From CAZBUH01 sp964495095 (GTDB taxonomy: Bacteria; Bacillota; Clostridia; Oscillospirales; Oscillospiraceae), in NCBI GenBank assembly GCA_964495095.1, contig CAZBUH010000005.1:1-36605 (forward strand): a stretch of DNA of 36,605 bases, in the 5' to 3' direction. Below, piece by piece: positions 1 through 7,919 of the stretch. The stretch's first letter is position 1; each line of letters begins with the position of its first letter. Made by a program: the position numbers and the translations under genes. Under the pieces are notes generated by a model. The model was given only the letters and a program-made list of their open reading frames with translations. It searched no databases and was not told the origin of the DNA.

Positions 1-55
1 TCCAAATGATTTGATTTTCCTGCAAATCTCTATCATTCCGGCTGATTACAAAGCC

Positions 56-91
56 AAAGGGAGGCAACTTCCTTACGAAGCGCCTCCCTTT
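56..91 (-). terminator. Probable terminator of the ctsR-mcsAB-clpC operon
   Basis: A perfect 10-bp inverted repeat (AAAGGGAGGC / GCCTCCCTTT) with a smaller CTTC/GGAAG stem inside lies just beyond the clpC stop. The U-tract is weak on the minus strand (TTTGGCTTTG) and somewhat better on the plus strand, so it may act in both directions. Confidence 0.65.
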
Positions 92-111
92 TAGGAGCCG
101 GATTTTTTCTG

Positions 112-2568
112 TCACTCAGCCTTTGTAATTTCTATCTTTCCGTCGCTGCCTGTTGCTTTTACGGTGTCGCCTTCCTTTATCTCGCCCTCCAGCATCTTTT
201 CCGCCGCGGCGTCCTCAACTGCGGTCTGGATAGCCCGGCGAAGGGGCCTTGCGCCGTACACAGGGTCAAAGCCCTTGTCCGCCAGCACGTCTATGGCGGA
301 ATCCTCGGTCTCCAGGGTTATGCCCATGTCCTTCATGCGCTTTGCCACGGTGTTCATCATATTGCCGGCAATCGCCCTGATGTCGTCGCGGGTGAGCTGA
401 TGGAACACGATTATATCGTCTATACGGTTTATAAACTCAGGCTTAAAGGTCCGCCGCAGGTCTGCGGTGACGGCCTCTTTTATGCTCTCATAGCTGGCGG
501 TCTCCGAGTCCTTGCCGTCCCCCGACGCAAAGCCGAGCTGCCGGGGCTTCTCGGTGATGTTCTTCGCGCCCACGTTGCTGGTCATTACGATTATGGTGTT
601 CTTGAAATCCACCCTGCGGCCCTGGGAATCGGTGAGGCGGCCATCCTCCATAATCTGGAGCATGATGTTAAAAACATCCTCGTGGGCCTTTTCTATCTCA
701 TCGAAAAGTATGACGGAATATGGCTTTCTGCGGACCTTTTCGGTGAGCTGCCCGCCCTCGTCGTAGCCAACATATCCCGGAGGGGACCCGATGAGCTTTG
801 ATACGGTGTGCTTTTCCATATATTCGGACATATCTATCCGAATCATGGCGTTTTCATCCCCGAACATGGCCTCGGCAAGGGCCTTGCACAGCTCAGTCTT
901 GCCAACGCCCGTAGGGCCCATGAAAAGGAAGGAGCCTATGGGGCGCCTGGGGTCCTTAAGACCCACCCTGCCGCGGCGGATGGCACGCGCCACGGCGGAC
1001 ACGGCCTCGTTCTGGCCGACTACGCGCTTGTGGAGCGTCTCCTCCATTTTAAGGAGCCTCTCGCCCTCGTCCTCGGTTATGCTGGTCACCGGCACGCCGG
1101 TCCAGCCGGACACCACGGCGGCTATATCCTCGGGTGAGACGCTGCCCCGGCTTCCGGTGCGGGCGTCCTCCCACTTTTTCCTTATATCGTTCAGCTCCTC
1201 ACGGACGTTCTTTTCCTCGTCCCGGAGCTTTGCCGCCCGCTCGAAGTCCTGACTCTGTACGGCGGCCTCCTTCTCCTTTGCAAGAGCCTCGGCCTTGGAC
1301 TCGATGTCCTTTACGTCCGGAGGCGGCGTCAGGTTTGCCATGCGCACCCGGGACGCGGCCTCGTCCACAAGGTCGATGGCCTTATCCGGCAGATACCTGT
1401 CGTTTATATACCGGGAGGACATGGTAACAGCGGCCTTTATGGCCTCGTCCGTTATCTTCAGCTTATGGTGGGCCTCGTATTTATCCCGCAGGCCCATAAG
1501 AATCTGGACGCTCTCCTCCTCCGTAGGCTCATTTACAGTGACGGGCTGGAAACGGCGCTCAAGAGCCGCGTCCTTTTCAATATATTTCCTGTACTCGTTT
1601 ATGGTGGTAGCGCCTATCACCTGTATTTCACCACGGCCAAGGGCGGGCTTTATGATGTTGGCCGCATCGACGGCCCCCTCGGCGGCCCCGGCGCCGATTA
1701 TGGTGTGCAGCTCATCTATGAACAGTATAACGTCCCCGGCCTTTTCCACCTCTTCGATGGCATTTTTAATGCGCTCCTCAAAATCGCCCCTGTACTTTGT
1801 GCCGGCCACCATGCCGGTGAGGTCAAGGGAGACGACGCGCTTATTCCGCAGGTTTTCCGGCACGTCCCCGGATATCACCCGCTGGGCAAGGCCCTCTGCA
1901 ATGGCCGTCTTGCCCACGCCCGGCTCGCCGATGAGCACAGGGTTATTCTTCGTCCTGCGGGACAGTATCTGCACCACCCGCTGTATCTCCTGATCGCGGC
2001 CGATGACCGGGTCAAGCTTGCCGGCCCTGGCGGCGTCGGTGAGATCCCGGCTGAACTGGTCCAGGGTTTTTGTGTTGGCGTGCTTTGCGCCCTTGCCGTA
2101 GGACACCGGCTCCTGCTGCTTATAGTCCCCGGAGCCGAAAATATTTATGATATCTGTGTAGAGCTTATTGAGATCCACGCCGGTGGATTGGATGAGCTTC
2201 GCCGCCACGCTCTCGTATTCACGGAGGATCCCCATAAGCAGGTGCTCCGTCCCAACATAGCTGTGTCCAAGGCGGTTTGCCTCCGCCGCGGCTATCTCGA
2301 TTATCCGCTTGCTCCGTGGCGTAAGCCCCTGGGCCGGGGCCTCCCCGCTCTCGCCGCGGCCTACATACTTTTCAATAAGCTCCAATATCAGCTTGCTGTC
2401 AAGGCCCGACTCCCTCAGTACCCGGGCGGCCACGCCGTCCTCCTGCCGGGCAAGGCCCAGAAGCAGATGCTCGCTGCCCACATAGCCGTGTCCCAATTCG
2501 GACGCGGCCTCCTGGGCTGCCGTAAGGGCGTCCTTCGCGCCCTCTGTGAATCTATCTTCATATCCCAT
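112..2568 (-). CDS. clpC: ClpC, Hsp100 AAA+ unfoldase of the ClpCP protease
   Basis: ATP-dependent unfoldase that feeds damaged or arginine-phosphorylated proteins into ClpP in the cytoplasm. Its 818 residues match the usual ClpC length. Domains seen in order: a double Clp-N repeat (about 1-145), AAA1 with Walker A GEPGVGKT at 214-221 and Walker B ending FIDE near 283-286, a UVR middle domain (about 431-465) that separates ClpC from ClpA, and AAA2 with Walker A GPTGVGKT at 551-558. It is the last gene of the ctsR-mcsA-mcsB-clpC operon, 17 bp after mcsB, with an AAGGAGG ribosome site before the ATG. Expression should follow the CtsR boxes upstream of ctsR. A MecA-type adaptor, which in known systems activates ClpC, is encoded at 26024-26485. 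No clpP is in the window. Confidence 0.97.
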   Translation of the reverse strand: MGYEDRFTEGAKDALTAAQEAASELGHGYVGSEHLLLGLARQEDGVAARVLRESGLDSKLILELIEKYVGRGESGEAPAQGLTPRSKRIIEIAAAEANRLGHSYVGTEHLLMGILREYESVAAKLIQSTGVDLNKLYTDIINIFGSGDYKQQEPVSYGKGAKHANTKTLDQFSRDLTDAARAGKLDPVIGRDQEIQRVVQILSRRTKNNPVLIGEPGVGKTAIAEGLAQRVISGDVPENLRNKRVVSLDLTGMVAGTKYRGDFEERIKNAIEEVEKAGDVILFIDELHTIIGAGAAEGAVDAANIIKPALGRGEIQVIGATTINEYRKYIEKDAALERRFQPVTVNEPTEEESVQILMGLRDKYEAHHKLKITDEAIKAAVTMSSRYINDRYLPDKAIDLVDEAASRVRMANLTPPPDVKDIESKAEALAKEKEAAVQSQDFERAAKLRDEEKNVREELNDIRKKWEDARTGSRGSVSPEDIAAVVSGWTGVPVTSITEDEGERLLKMEETLHKRVVGQNEAVSAVARAIRRGRVGLKDPRRPIGSFLFMGPTGVGKTELCKALAEAMFGDENAMIRIDMSEYMEKHTVSKLIGSPPGYVGYDEGGQLTEKVRRKPYSVILFDEIEKAHEDVFNIMLQIMEDGRLTDSQGRRVDFKNTIIVMTSNVGAKNITEKPRQLGFASGDGKDSETASYESIKEAVTADLRRTFKPEFINRIDDIIVFHQLTRDDIRAIAGNMMNTVAKRMKDMGITLETEDSAIDVLADKGFDPVYGARPLRRAIQTAVEDAAAEKMLEGEIKEGDTVKATGSDGKIEITKAE

Positions 2569-2585
2569 AGGGTTTTTCCTCCTTC

Positions 2586-3617
2586 TTATTGGATCAGAGC
2601 TTCCCGGACGGCCCCGCGCAGTATCTCTGCCCGCTTAACGTCCCGCTCGGAATCCTTAAGTATGCCGTTCTGGCTCATTATGCAGTTGGGCTGTATCTCC
2701 CAGGTGAGCCTGTTGATATCGCCTTCCGATATCCCCTTTATCTCTCCAATGGCCACGCCAAGGCGCAGCTTTGAAATATATCCCATGGCCTCCTGGGTGG
2801 ATATCTGCCTCGCGGTGCCGAGTATGCCGAGGGCGCGCCATGCCGCGTCCTCCAGCGCCCCGGGGCTGCGGTCCCTGGCGTCCATTCTCAGCTTCTGCTC
2901 CCGCTCGATTATCTGATTTACTATATCACGCAGTTTTTCAAGGGTCTCCTTTTCCGAGAGCCCCAGAGTGAGCTGGTTTGACACCTGGTACACGCTGCCT
3001 GAGGCCGTTGAGCCTTCGCCGTAGAAGCCTCTCACGGCAAAGCCCAGCTTTCCGGCGGCGTTTATATAGCCCTGTATCTCCCCCGTCTCAGTGAGCAGGG
3101 GCAGGTGGAGCATAACCGAGGCCCGCAGGCCGGTGCCCAGATTTGTGGGGCAGTGGGTGAGATAGCCCAGCTTTTCACTGAAGGCGAACTTGAAGCGCCC
3201 CTCCAGCAAATCGTCTATCCTGTCGGCCTCTTCCATGCACTTTTCAAGGCAGAGGCCGGGGCCCATCACCTGGATTCTCAGATGGTCCTCCTCGTTTATC
3301 ATTACGCTGATGCTCTCGTCCTTTGAGAGCACCGCGCCCCGGACGCCGGATTTCTGCACAAGCTCCGGTGAGATAAGATGGCGCTCGCACATGGCGTTGG
3401 CGGTTATCCTGTCGGTATTTGTAAGGTCTGTGAGGGAAAATTCATTTCCCCCGGCGCTCTCGCAGAGCACGCCGGATATATCGTCCAAAACCTGCCGCTG
3501 CTGCTTTTCATTCATCCTGCCGGGAAAGGGGTAGTCCTTTAAATTCCTGGCCAGCCTCACTCTGGTGGAGAGGGCGATATCCCCGTTTTCTCCGGAGGTC
3601 TCAAACCACTTGCTCAT
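2586..3617 (-). CDS. mcsB: McsB, protein arginine kinase
   Basis: Phosphorylates arginine residues in proteins, marking them for ClpCP, and inactivates CtsR under stress in Bacillus-type systems. At 343 residues it has the standard phosphagen-kinase-like fold length. The visible signatures are the N-terminal stretch STRVRLARNL and the catalytic-loop motif THCPTNLGTG near residue 175, whose Cys lies at the guanidino-binding site of this family. Its ATG overlaps the mcsA stop in an ATGA arrangement, so the two are probably translationally coupled, matching the known need of McsB for McsA. No missing catalytic motif was noticed. Confidence 0.95.
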   Translation of the reverse strand: MSKWFETSGENGDIALSTRVRLARNLKDYPFPGRMNEKQQRQVLDDISGVLCESAGGNEFSLTDLTNTDRITANAMCERHLISPELVQKSGVRGAVLSKDESISVMINEEDHLRIQVMGPGLCLEKCMEEADRIDDLLEGRFKFAFSEKLGYLTHCPTNLGTGLRASVMLHLPLLTETGEIQGYINAAGKLGFAVRGFYGEGSTASGSVYQVSNQLTLGLSEKETLEKLRDIVNQIIEREQKLRMDARDRSPGALEDAAWRALGILGTARQISTQEAMGYISKLRLGVAIGEIKGISEGDINRLTWEIQPNCIMSQNGILKDSERDVKRAEILRGAVREALIQ

Positions 3618-4117
3618 TTATCTTCTCCCCCTTCAAGCTCCTTAATCCGGTCCCGAAGCTGCGCGGCCTTTTCAAATTCCTGAGCCTCCACAGCCTTTTT
3701 AAGCTCCTCTTTGAGCTGCACAAGCTCCCTTTTTGTCTTTATCTCGGCTCCGGCGTCCGACGGTATTTTGCCGGTGTGCTCCGTGTTGCCGTGTATGCGC
3801 CTTATATACGGAAGCAGCATATCCGAGAAGGTGTCGTAGCACTGGGCGCAGCCCACCTTGCCCGTCCTGGAAATGTCGCCGGCGGTGGAGCCGCACAGCG
3901 GGCAAACGGCGCCGGGCGCCGCCGTCTTAATGGCCGAGCCGCCGAAGAAGTCCGACAGCAGTGAGCCCAGGAAGTTATCCGTATGTCCGAAGAAGGGCAC
4001 GCTGTAGCCCAGCTTTTTTGCGCACTCGGAGCAGAGATGCTGTTCGGTCACAGTTCCGTTTACATTTGATTTATAGTGATATTCGGCCTCATGTTTTCCG
4101 CAGTTCTGACAAAGCAT
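3614..4117 (-). CDS. mcsA: McsA, zinc-finger activator of McsB
   Basis: Activator of the McsB arginine kinase and modulator of CtsR. The 167-residue protein starts with a CxxC pair (MLCQNCGKHEAEYHY) completed by CSEC near residue 30, followed by a second cluster CPLCGS...CAQC in the middle. It ends with a UVR motif (KAVEAQEFEKAAQLRDRIKE), the same adaptor element found in ClpC. Two zinc fingers plus UVR is the standard McsA architecture. It lies 13 bp after ctsR and overlaps mcsB by 4 bp. Confidence 0.95.
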   Translation of the reverse strand: MLCQNCGKHEAEYHYKSNVNGTVTEQHLCSECAKKLGYSVPFFGHTDNFLGSLLSDFFGGSAIKTAAPGAVCPLCGSTAGDISRTGKVGCAQCYDTFSDMLLPYIRRIHGNTEHTGKIPSDAGAEIKTKRELVQLKEELKKAVEAQEFEKAAQLRDRIKELEGGEDK

Positions 4118-4130
4118 AATAAATACCTCC

Positions 4131-4580
4131 TTAAATAGCGTTTATGAACATCTGTTTTAAAATGCCGGCTCTGGCCCCGTCACGGTTTTCCGCAGGCACA
4201 GGCCGCAGCGCGTTGTTTGAAATCGCGGCCATCATCAGCCTGCCGGTCTGGCCGGATATGGCCGCCCCGGCCGCCGCATTTGATATGAGGGCCGCCGCCG
4301 TCCGCTCGTCTATCGCCTCGCCGATGGCGTTTACCGTGTGCATTATGAGCTGCTTCGGGTCCACCTGCACCCGGCTTATCCTTATATAGCCCCCGCCGCC
4401 TCTGCGGCTTTCCACCACGTAGCCGTGTTCCGGCGAAAATCTGGTGGAAATAACGTAATTAATCTGGCTTGGCACACAGTTAAACCTGTGGGCCAGCTCT
4501 GAGCGCTGAAGCTCCGCCGAGCCGTTTGTCTCCTCGAGCATTTCGTTTATAAAGCCCGCTATAAGATCGCTTACGCCCAT
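4131..4580 (-). CDS. ctsR: CtsR, class III heat-shock repressor
   Basis: Repressor of clp and mcs genes that binds tandem GGTCAAA heptads and is inactivated on heat or stress. The product (149 residues) has the winged-helix N-terminus (SDLIAGFINEML...AHRFNCVPSQINYVISTRFSPEHGYVVESRRGGGGYIRI, read in pieces), including the glycine-rich wing RRGGGGYIRI. I place the start at the ATG ending at 4580: a GAGGTGG ribosome site lies 8 bases upstream. The in-frame GTG four codons earlier overlaps that site. It leads the mcsA-mcsB-clpC operon, and two CtsR boxes flank its own promoter, so autoregulation is expected. Confidence 0.95.
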   Translation of the reverse strand: MGVSDLIAGFINEMLEETNGSAELQRSELAHRFNCVPSQINYVISTRFSPEHGYVVESRRGGGGYIRISRVQVDPKQLIMHTVNAIGEAIDERTAAALISNAAAGAAISGQTGRLMMAAISNNALRPVPAENRDGARAGILKQMFINAI

Positions 4581-4610
4581 TTTTCCGACCACCTCGTTTC
4601 CATTTTTGAC

Positions 4611-4627
4611 TTTGACTATCTTTGACC
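4611..4627 (-). promoter_or_regulatory. CtsR operator, box 1 (exact consensus)
   Basis: On the minus strand this reads GGTCAAAGATAGTCAAA, an exact fit to the published CtsR heptad consensus (RGTCAAANANRGTCAAA). It sits between the candidate -10 and the ctsR start, where bound repressor would block transcription. Confidence 0.9.
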
Positions 4628-4641
4628 TTTCTCTTGGTTAT

Positions 4642-4670
4642 ATATTACTTCATCCTTACCGAAACATCAA
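4642..4670 (-). promoter_or_regulatory. Candidate ctsR operon promoter
   Basis: On the minus strand TTGATG (4665-4670) and TAATAT (4642-4647) are 17 bp apart. The elements are imperfect but well placed between the two CtsR boxes. Confidence 0.55.
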
Positions 4671-4677
4671 ATTTGGA

Positions 4678-4694
4678 TTTGACCTTTCCTGACC
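4678..4694 (-). promoter_or_regulatory. CtsR operator, box 2 (one weaker half)
   Basis: On the minus strand GGTCAGGAAAGGTCAAA. The second heptad is perfect and the first has two changes. It lies just upstream of the candidate -35. The rest of the 4581-4947 interval is AT-rich and holds only these operators and the promoters of ctsR and the ferredoxin gene. Confidence 0.7.
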
Positions 4695-4860
4695 TTTCTG
4701 AAACGGTTTTTTTGATTTTTCCCGGTATTATCTCCGTTTTTCTCACGAAAGCTAATTTTTTATTACTTTTTCAAAGTTCAATTCCACGGCTTACTTACAT
4801 TTTATTTTTGCTTGGAGGAAAAATTTTATACAGGAGTGAAAAATTAAATATAAATTACAT

Positions 4861-4888
4861 TTGCATTTTTATATTTTCGTGGTACAAT
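4861..4888 (+). promoter_or_regulatory. Candidate promoter of the ferredoxin gene
   Basis: TTGCAT (4861-4866), a 16-bp spacer and TACAAT (4883-4888) lie about 60 bp before the ferredoxin ATG. Confidence 0.5.
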
Positions 4889-4947
4889 ACTCTCGGATAG
4901 CCGTTAACGCGGCAGAGAGATATAACAAGTTAAGGAGGTACATAACT

Positions 4948-5118
4948 ATGGCACATAAAATAAACGACGACTGCATTTCCTGCGGCTCCTGCGCGGCAGC
5001 ATGCCCTATGGAGGCCATATCCCAGGGCGACATGCATTACGAGGTAGACCCTGACAAGTGCATCGACTGCGGAGCCTGCGAGGGCGCATGTCCCATGGGC
5101 GCTATCGCCGGGGAATAA
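4948..5118 (+). CDS. Small 2[4Fe-4S] ferredoxin
   Basis: Low-potential cytoplasmic electron carrier of the clostridial type. The 56-residue product carries two classic CxxCxxCxxxCP cluster motifs, with Cys at 9, 12, 15, 19 and at 38, 41, 44, 48, related by internal duplication. I use the ATG at 4948, which has a TAAGGAGGT ribosome site 7 bases upstream; the longer open frame from 4861 runs through the promoter and is not supported. The gene is monocistronic, with its own promoter and a strong terminator, so its redox partner cannot be inferred from neighbours. Confidence 0.95.
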   Translation: MAHKINDDCISCGSCAAACPMEAISQGDMHYEVDPDKCIDCGACEGACPMGAIAGE

Positions 5119-5128
5119 TCGTTACTAT

Positions 5129-5176
5129 AAAAAGAAGGGCGGTAAGGGGCAGTTGCCCATGCCGCTCTTCTTTTTT
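5129..5176 (+). terminator. Rho-independent terminator after the ferredoxin gene
   Basis: A long stem (AAAAAGAAGGGCGG pairing with CCGCTCTTCTTTTT, one mismatch) with an inner GGGC-AGTT-GCCC hairpin is followed by a T-run. The A-rich 5' arm could make it work in both directions. Confidence 0.85.
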
Positions 5177-5217
5177 GGCCCGCCTATTTCTGCGGGACAG
5201 CTTTCTGTGAGGTTTTT

Positions 5218-5934
5218 ATGGAATATGAAGAACTGTGGCGGGGCGGCCCCAGGCTGAAGCAGGCCCCCGGGGTTTTCCCAATGGGCACCGACGCCGTGCT
5301 TTTAGGCGCCTTCGCGGGGGTGTCCGGTGTAAAGCGGGCGTGCGATATCGGCACTGGCACTGGCCTTATCGCCCTGCGCCTTGCATGGGAAAACCCGTCT
5401 ATGACCGTGGACGCCGTGGACATCCTGCCCGGCGCGGTGGAGCTTGCCAGGGAAAACATGGCCCTGAACGGCGTGGAGGACCGGGTGTCGGTAATTCTGG
5501 GGGACATACGGAATCACCGGGAATTTCTCACCGCCGGCGCCTACGACCTTGTAATCTCCAATCCACCCTATTTTGCCGAAAACAGCGGCCGCACCGTCTC
5601 TGACGCCCAGCTTGCAGGGGCCAGGGAGGAAAAGACCTGCTCAATATCCGAGCTGTGCGCCGCCGGGGCCTTTCTCACCCGCTGTGGCGGCAGATTCTGC
5701 CTCGTACACCGGCCGGAAAGGCTGGCGGCGGTCATGAGGGCCATGTCGGAATCAGGGCTTGAGCCAAAGCGTCTGCGGCTGGTCCACCACAGGGCAGACG
5801 CGGCGCCGATACTGTTCCTGGTTGAGGGAAGGCGCGGGGGAAAGCCCGGGCTCAAAATAGAGCCGCCTCTCGTACTTGCCGGGCAGGGCGGCGGCGACAC
5901 CGCTGAAATACTGGAAATATACCATCGGAGTTGA
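5218..5934 (+). CDS. trmN6: TrmN6-like tRNA1(Val) adenine-N6 methyltransferase
   Basis: Predicted SAM-dependent N6-methyltransferase that modifies A37 of tRNA1(Val) in characterised relatives (YfiC). The 238-residue protein has the SAM-binding motif DIGTGTG at 43-49, an acidic residue after the second strand (VDAVDIL), and the amino-methylase motif NPPY at 115-118 that binds the target adenine. The N-terminus (QAPGVFPMGTDAVLLGAF) is typical of this subfamily. A GTGAGG ribosome site precedes the ATG. It is followed after 4 bp by rsmI; this trmN6-rsmI pairing is common in Firmicutes. Confidence 0.88.
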   Translation: MEYEELWRGGPRLKQAPGVFPMGTDAVLLGAFAGVSGVKRACDIGTGTGLIALRLAWENPSMTVDAVDILPGAVELARENMALNGVEDRVSVILGDIRNHREFLTAGAYDLVISNPPYFAENSGRTVSDAQLAGAREEKTCSISELCAAGAFLTRCGGRFCLVHRPERLAAVMRAMSESGLEPKRLRLVHHRADAAPILFLVEGRRGGKPGLKIEPPLVLAGQGGGDTAEILEIYHRS

Positions 5935-5938
5935 TAGA

Positions 5939-6769
5939 ATGCCGGGAACACTGTATCTTGTAGGCACCCCTCTTGGAAATCTGGGCGACATCTCCCCCAG
6001 GGCCAAGGACACGCTGGCCTCCGTGGACTTCATCGCCGCCGAGGACACAAGAGTGACTGTAAAGCTTTTAAACTATCTCAACATAAAAAAGCCGCTTGTG
6101 AGCTACTACCAGCATAACAGGGCCTCCAGCGGCGAAAAAATACTTGAGCGGCTTTTAAGCGGCGAGAGCTGTGCGCTTGTCTCCGATGCCGGTATGCCCG
6201 CCATAAGCGACCCCGGGGAGGACATGGTGGCCCTCTGCGCCGGGAACGGCGTGCCGGTGCTGATAATACCCGGCCCCTGTGCTGCCGTGTCGGCGCTGGC
6301 CCTCTCCGGGCTGCCCACAGGCCGTTTCACCTTTGAGGGTTTCCTCTCCACAGCAAAAAAAAGCCGCTTTCAGCACCTTGAAGAGCTTAAAAGTGAAAAA
6401 CGCACCATGATTTTTTACGAGGCCCCCCATAAGCTGCTGCCCACCCTGTCAGATATGCTGGAATATTTCGGGGACAGGCGCATATCTATATGTCGTGAGA
6501 TGACAAAGCTCCACGAGGAGACGCTGCGGTGTACTCTGAGCCAGGCGTTGGAGCATTTTCAGCAGACCCCGCCAAAGGGCGAGTTTGTCCTGGTGGTGGA
6601 GGGCACTCAGGATGAGCCGCAGCCTGAGATGAGCTTCGAGGACGCGCTGGATATCGTAAACGAATATCACAGGCAGGGTATGTCCCTTAAGGACGCGGCA
6701 AAAAAATGCGCCGCTGAGACCGGATTTGCCAGAAACGCCCTATATGACGGGGCAGTAAAGCATTTTTAA
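5939..6769 (+). CDS. rsmI: RsmI, 16S rRNA C1402 2'-O-methyltransferase
   Basis: Methylates the 2'-hydroxyl of C1402 in the decoding centre of 16S rRNA. The 276-residue product begins with the family signature LYLVGTPLGNLGDISPRA and continues with AAEDTR and the SAM-pocket stretch LVSDAGMPAISDPG, all characteristic of the tetrapyrrole-methylase fold. The start is the ATG at 5939, 4 bp after the trmN6 stop and behind a CGGAG site; the open frame begins 21 codons earlier inside trmN6. It ends before a strong bidirectional terminator shared with abrB. Confidence 0.95.
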   Translation: MPGTLYLVGTPLGNLGDISPRAKDTLASVDFIAAEDTRVTVKLLNYLNIKKPLVSYYQHNRASSGEKILERLLSGESCALVSDAGMPAISDPGEDMVALCAGNGVPVLIIPGPCAAVSALALSGLPTGRFTFEGFLSTAKKSRFQHLEELKSEKRTMIFYEAPHKLLPTLSDMLEYFGDRRISICREMTKLHEETLRCTLSQALEHFQQTPPKGEFVLVVEGTQDEPQPEMSFEDALDIVNEYHRQGMSLKDAAKKCAAETGFARNALYDGAVKHF

Positions 6770-6852
6770 AGCAAATAATACTTTTTGTATAGTGTTATTC
6801 TGAGCATATCTGCGGAAATGCCAGCCGCATTTTTTACATACTTCAAGATAAG

Positions 6853-6901
6853 AAAAAAACAGCATGTGCGCCGCGCTGCGGCGAAGCATGCTGTTTTTTA
6901 A
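6853..6901. terminator. Bidirectional terminator between rsmI and abrB
   Basis: A long near-perfect hairpin (AAAAAACAGCATG...GCCGC-GCT-GCGGC...CATGCTGTTTTTT) has an A-run on one side and a T-run on the other. It serves the convergent rsmI (+) and abrB (-) genes. Confidence 0.92.
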
Positions 6902-6919
6902 ATCGTCCGTTCTTTTCGA

Positions 6920-7165
6920 TTAAAGTTTTCCCTTTATATCTCTGAGGCAGTCAGGGCAAATATTTTTACCTTTATACGTGACGATATTTGCAACATTATC
7001 ACAGAAAATGCAGGAAGGCTGGTATTTTTTGAGTATAATTGTTGCGTCGTCCACATAGATTTCCAACGCATCGCGCTCCGCGATGTCCAAAGTTCTGCGA
7101 AGCTCAATAGGAAGTACAATACGGCCAAGCTCATCTACCTTACGAACAATCCCCGTTGATTTCAT
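6920..7165 (-). CDS. abrB: AbrB-family transition-state regulator with Cys-pair tail
   Basis: Small DNA-binding regulator of the AbrB/SpoVT type. Residues 1-48 are the swapped-hairpin AbrB domain (KSTGIVRKVDELGRIVLPIEL) and closely resemble Bacillus AbrB. Unlike Bacillus AbrB, the C-terminal half carries two Cys pairs (CIFC and CPDC, about 18 residues apart) that could bind one metal ion; this arrangement is known in clostridial AbrB proteins. Length is 81 residues. It has a consensus promoter and is divergent from the spmA-spmB sporulation genes. The targets cannot be read from this window. Confidence 0.93.
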   Translation of the reverse strand: MKSTGIVRKVDELGRIVLPIELRRTLDIAERDALEIYVDDATIILKKYQPSCIFCDNVANIVTYKGKNICPDCLRDIKGKL

Positions 7166-7238
7166 GATATCTGCATCTCCATTTCAAAAAAGTGATAGGA
7201 TTTGAACGTCTTACAGCATTTTACATCCCTCTACCGCT

Positions 7239-7266
7239 ATTATAACATAACGTAATCATTTGTCAA
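7239..7266 (-). promoter_or_regulatory. Consensus sigma-A promoter of abrB
   Basis: On the minus strand a perfect TTGACA (7261-7266) and a perfect TATAAT (7239-7244) are separated by 16 bp. The TATAAT ends 73 bp before the abrB start. Confidence 0.85.
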
Positions 7267-7272
7267 TGGAAC

Positions 7273-7302
7273 AAATGCAGAATTTTAAACAAATTTGCAT
7301 TT
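7273..7302. repeat. Inverted repeat between abrB and spmA
   Basis: AAATGCA (7273-7279) and TGCATTT (7296-7302) form a perfect 7-bp dyad with a 16-bp loop, between the abrB -35 and the spmA ribosome site. It could be an operator or a weak hairpin; its role is unknown. Confidence 0.4.
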
Positions 7303-7334
7303 TTTTGTTGCAAAAAGGCAGGAGTTGACACAAT

Positions 7335-7919
7335 ATGGCGATGTCTGTAATTTTAACCGGACTTATCCTATTTTCAGCGGTGTTTGGAGCCGTAAGCGGG
7401 AACGGCGCCGCGGTATCCGCCGGGGCGCTGGAGGGGGCCGGCGCGGCAGTGCAGCTCTCAATCTCCGTGGCGGGGGCGGTGTGCCTGTGGTCCGGGGTCA
7501 TGGAGGTCATGCGCCGCTCCGGGCTTGTTTCCGGGCTTGCGCGGATTATGCGCCCGCTGCTCAGGCTCCTGCTCCCCGCCTCGGCGGAGGACAGGGAAAT
7601 TCTGGAGGCTGTCTCCTCAAACGTGTCGGCAAACCTGCTGGGCCTGGGAAACGCCGCCACCCCCGCCGGCATCCGGGCGGTAGAGCTTATGAAAAAATAC
7701 GCGCCGGCGGGCCGGGCCTCCGATGACATGTGTACGCTTATAGTATTAAATACGGCCTCTATCCAGCTTATCCCCGCCACGGTGGCGGGCGTCAGGGCGT
7801 CTCTCGGGTCGCAGTCGCCCTTCGATATTCTTCCGGCGGTATGGCTCACATCGGCCGTTTCAGCCGGCGTGGGAATTATGGCGGCGAAAATTTTCCGCAG
7901 AATCTGGAGGAAAAAATGA
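7335..7919 (+). CDS. spmA: SpmA, spore maturation membrane protein
   Basis: Membrane protein needed for core dehydration and heat resistance of spores in Bacillus and Clostridium; its molecular activity is unsettled. The 194-residue protein is strongly hydrophobic and has the SpmA/nucleoside-recognition-like stretch SSNVSANLLGLGNAATPAGI near residues 96-115. An AGGAG ribosome site precedes the ATG. Its stop overlaps the spmB start (ATGA), so the pair is translationally coupled. It indicates an endospore former. No sporulation sigma promoter was identified with certainty. Confidence 0.95.
   Translation: MAMSVILTGLILFSAVFGAVSGNGAAVSAGALEGAGAAVQLSISVAGAVCLWSGVMEVMRRSGLVSGLARIMRPLLRLLLPASAEDREILEAVSSNVSANLLGLGNAATPAGIRAVELMKKYAPAGRASDDMCTLIVLNTASIQLIPATVAGVRASLGSQSPFDILPAVWLTSAVSAGVGIMAAKIFRRIWRKK

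Noticed and set aside
1465..2916. 483-codon plus-strand open frame opposite clpC and mcsB
   Set aside because: It is the complement of two unmistakable genes; the length comes from GC-rich codon structure on the other strand.
4622..4900. 92-codon plus-strand open frame in the ctsR-ferredoxin interval
   Set aside because: It runs across the CtsR boxes and the ctsR promoter, has AT-rich composition unlike any neighbour and no ribosome site.
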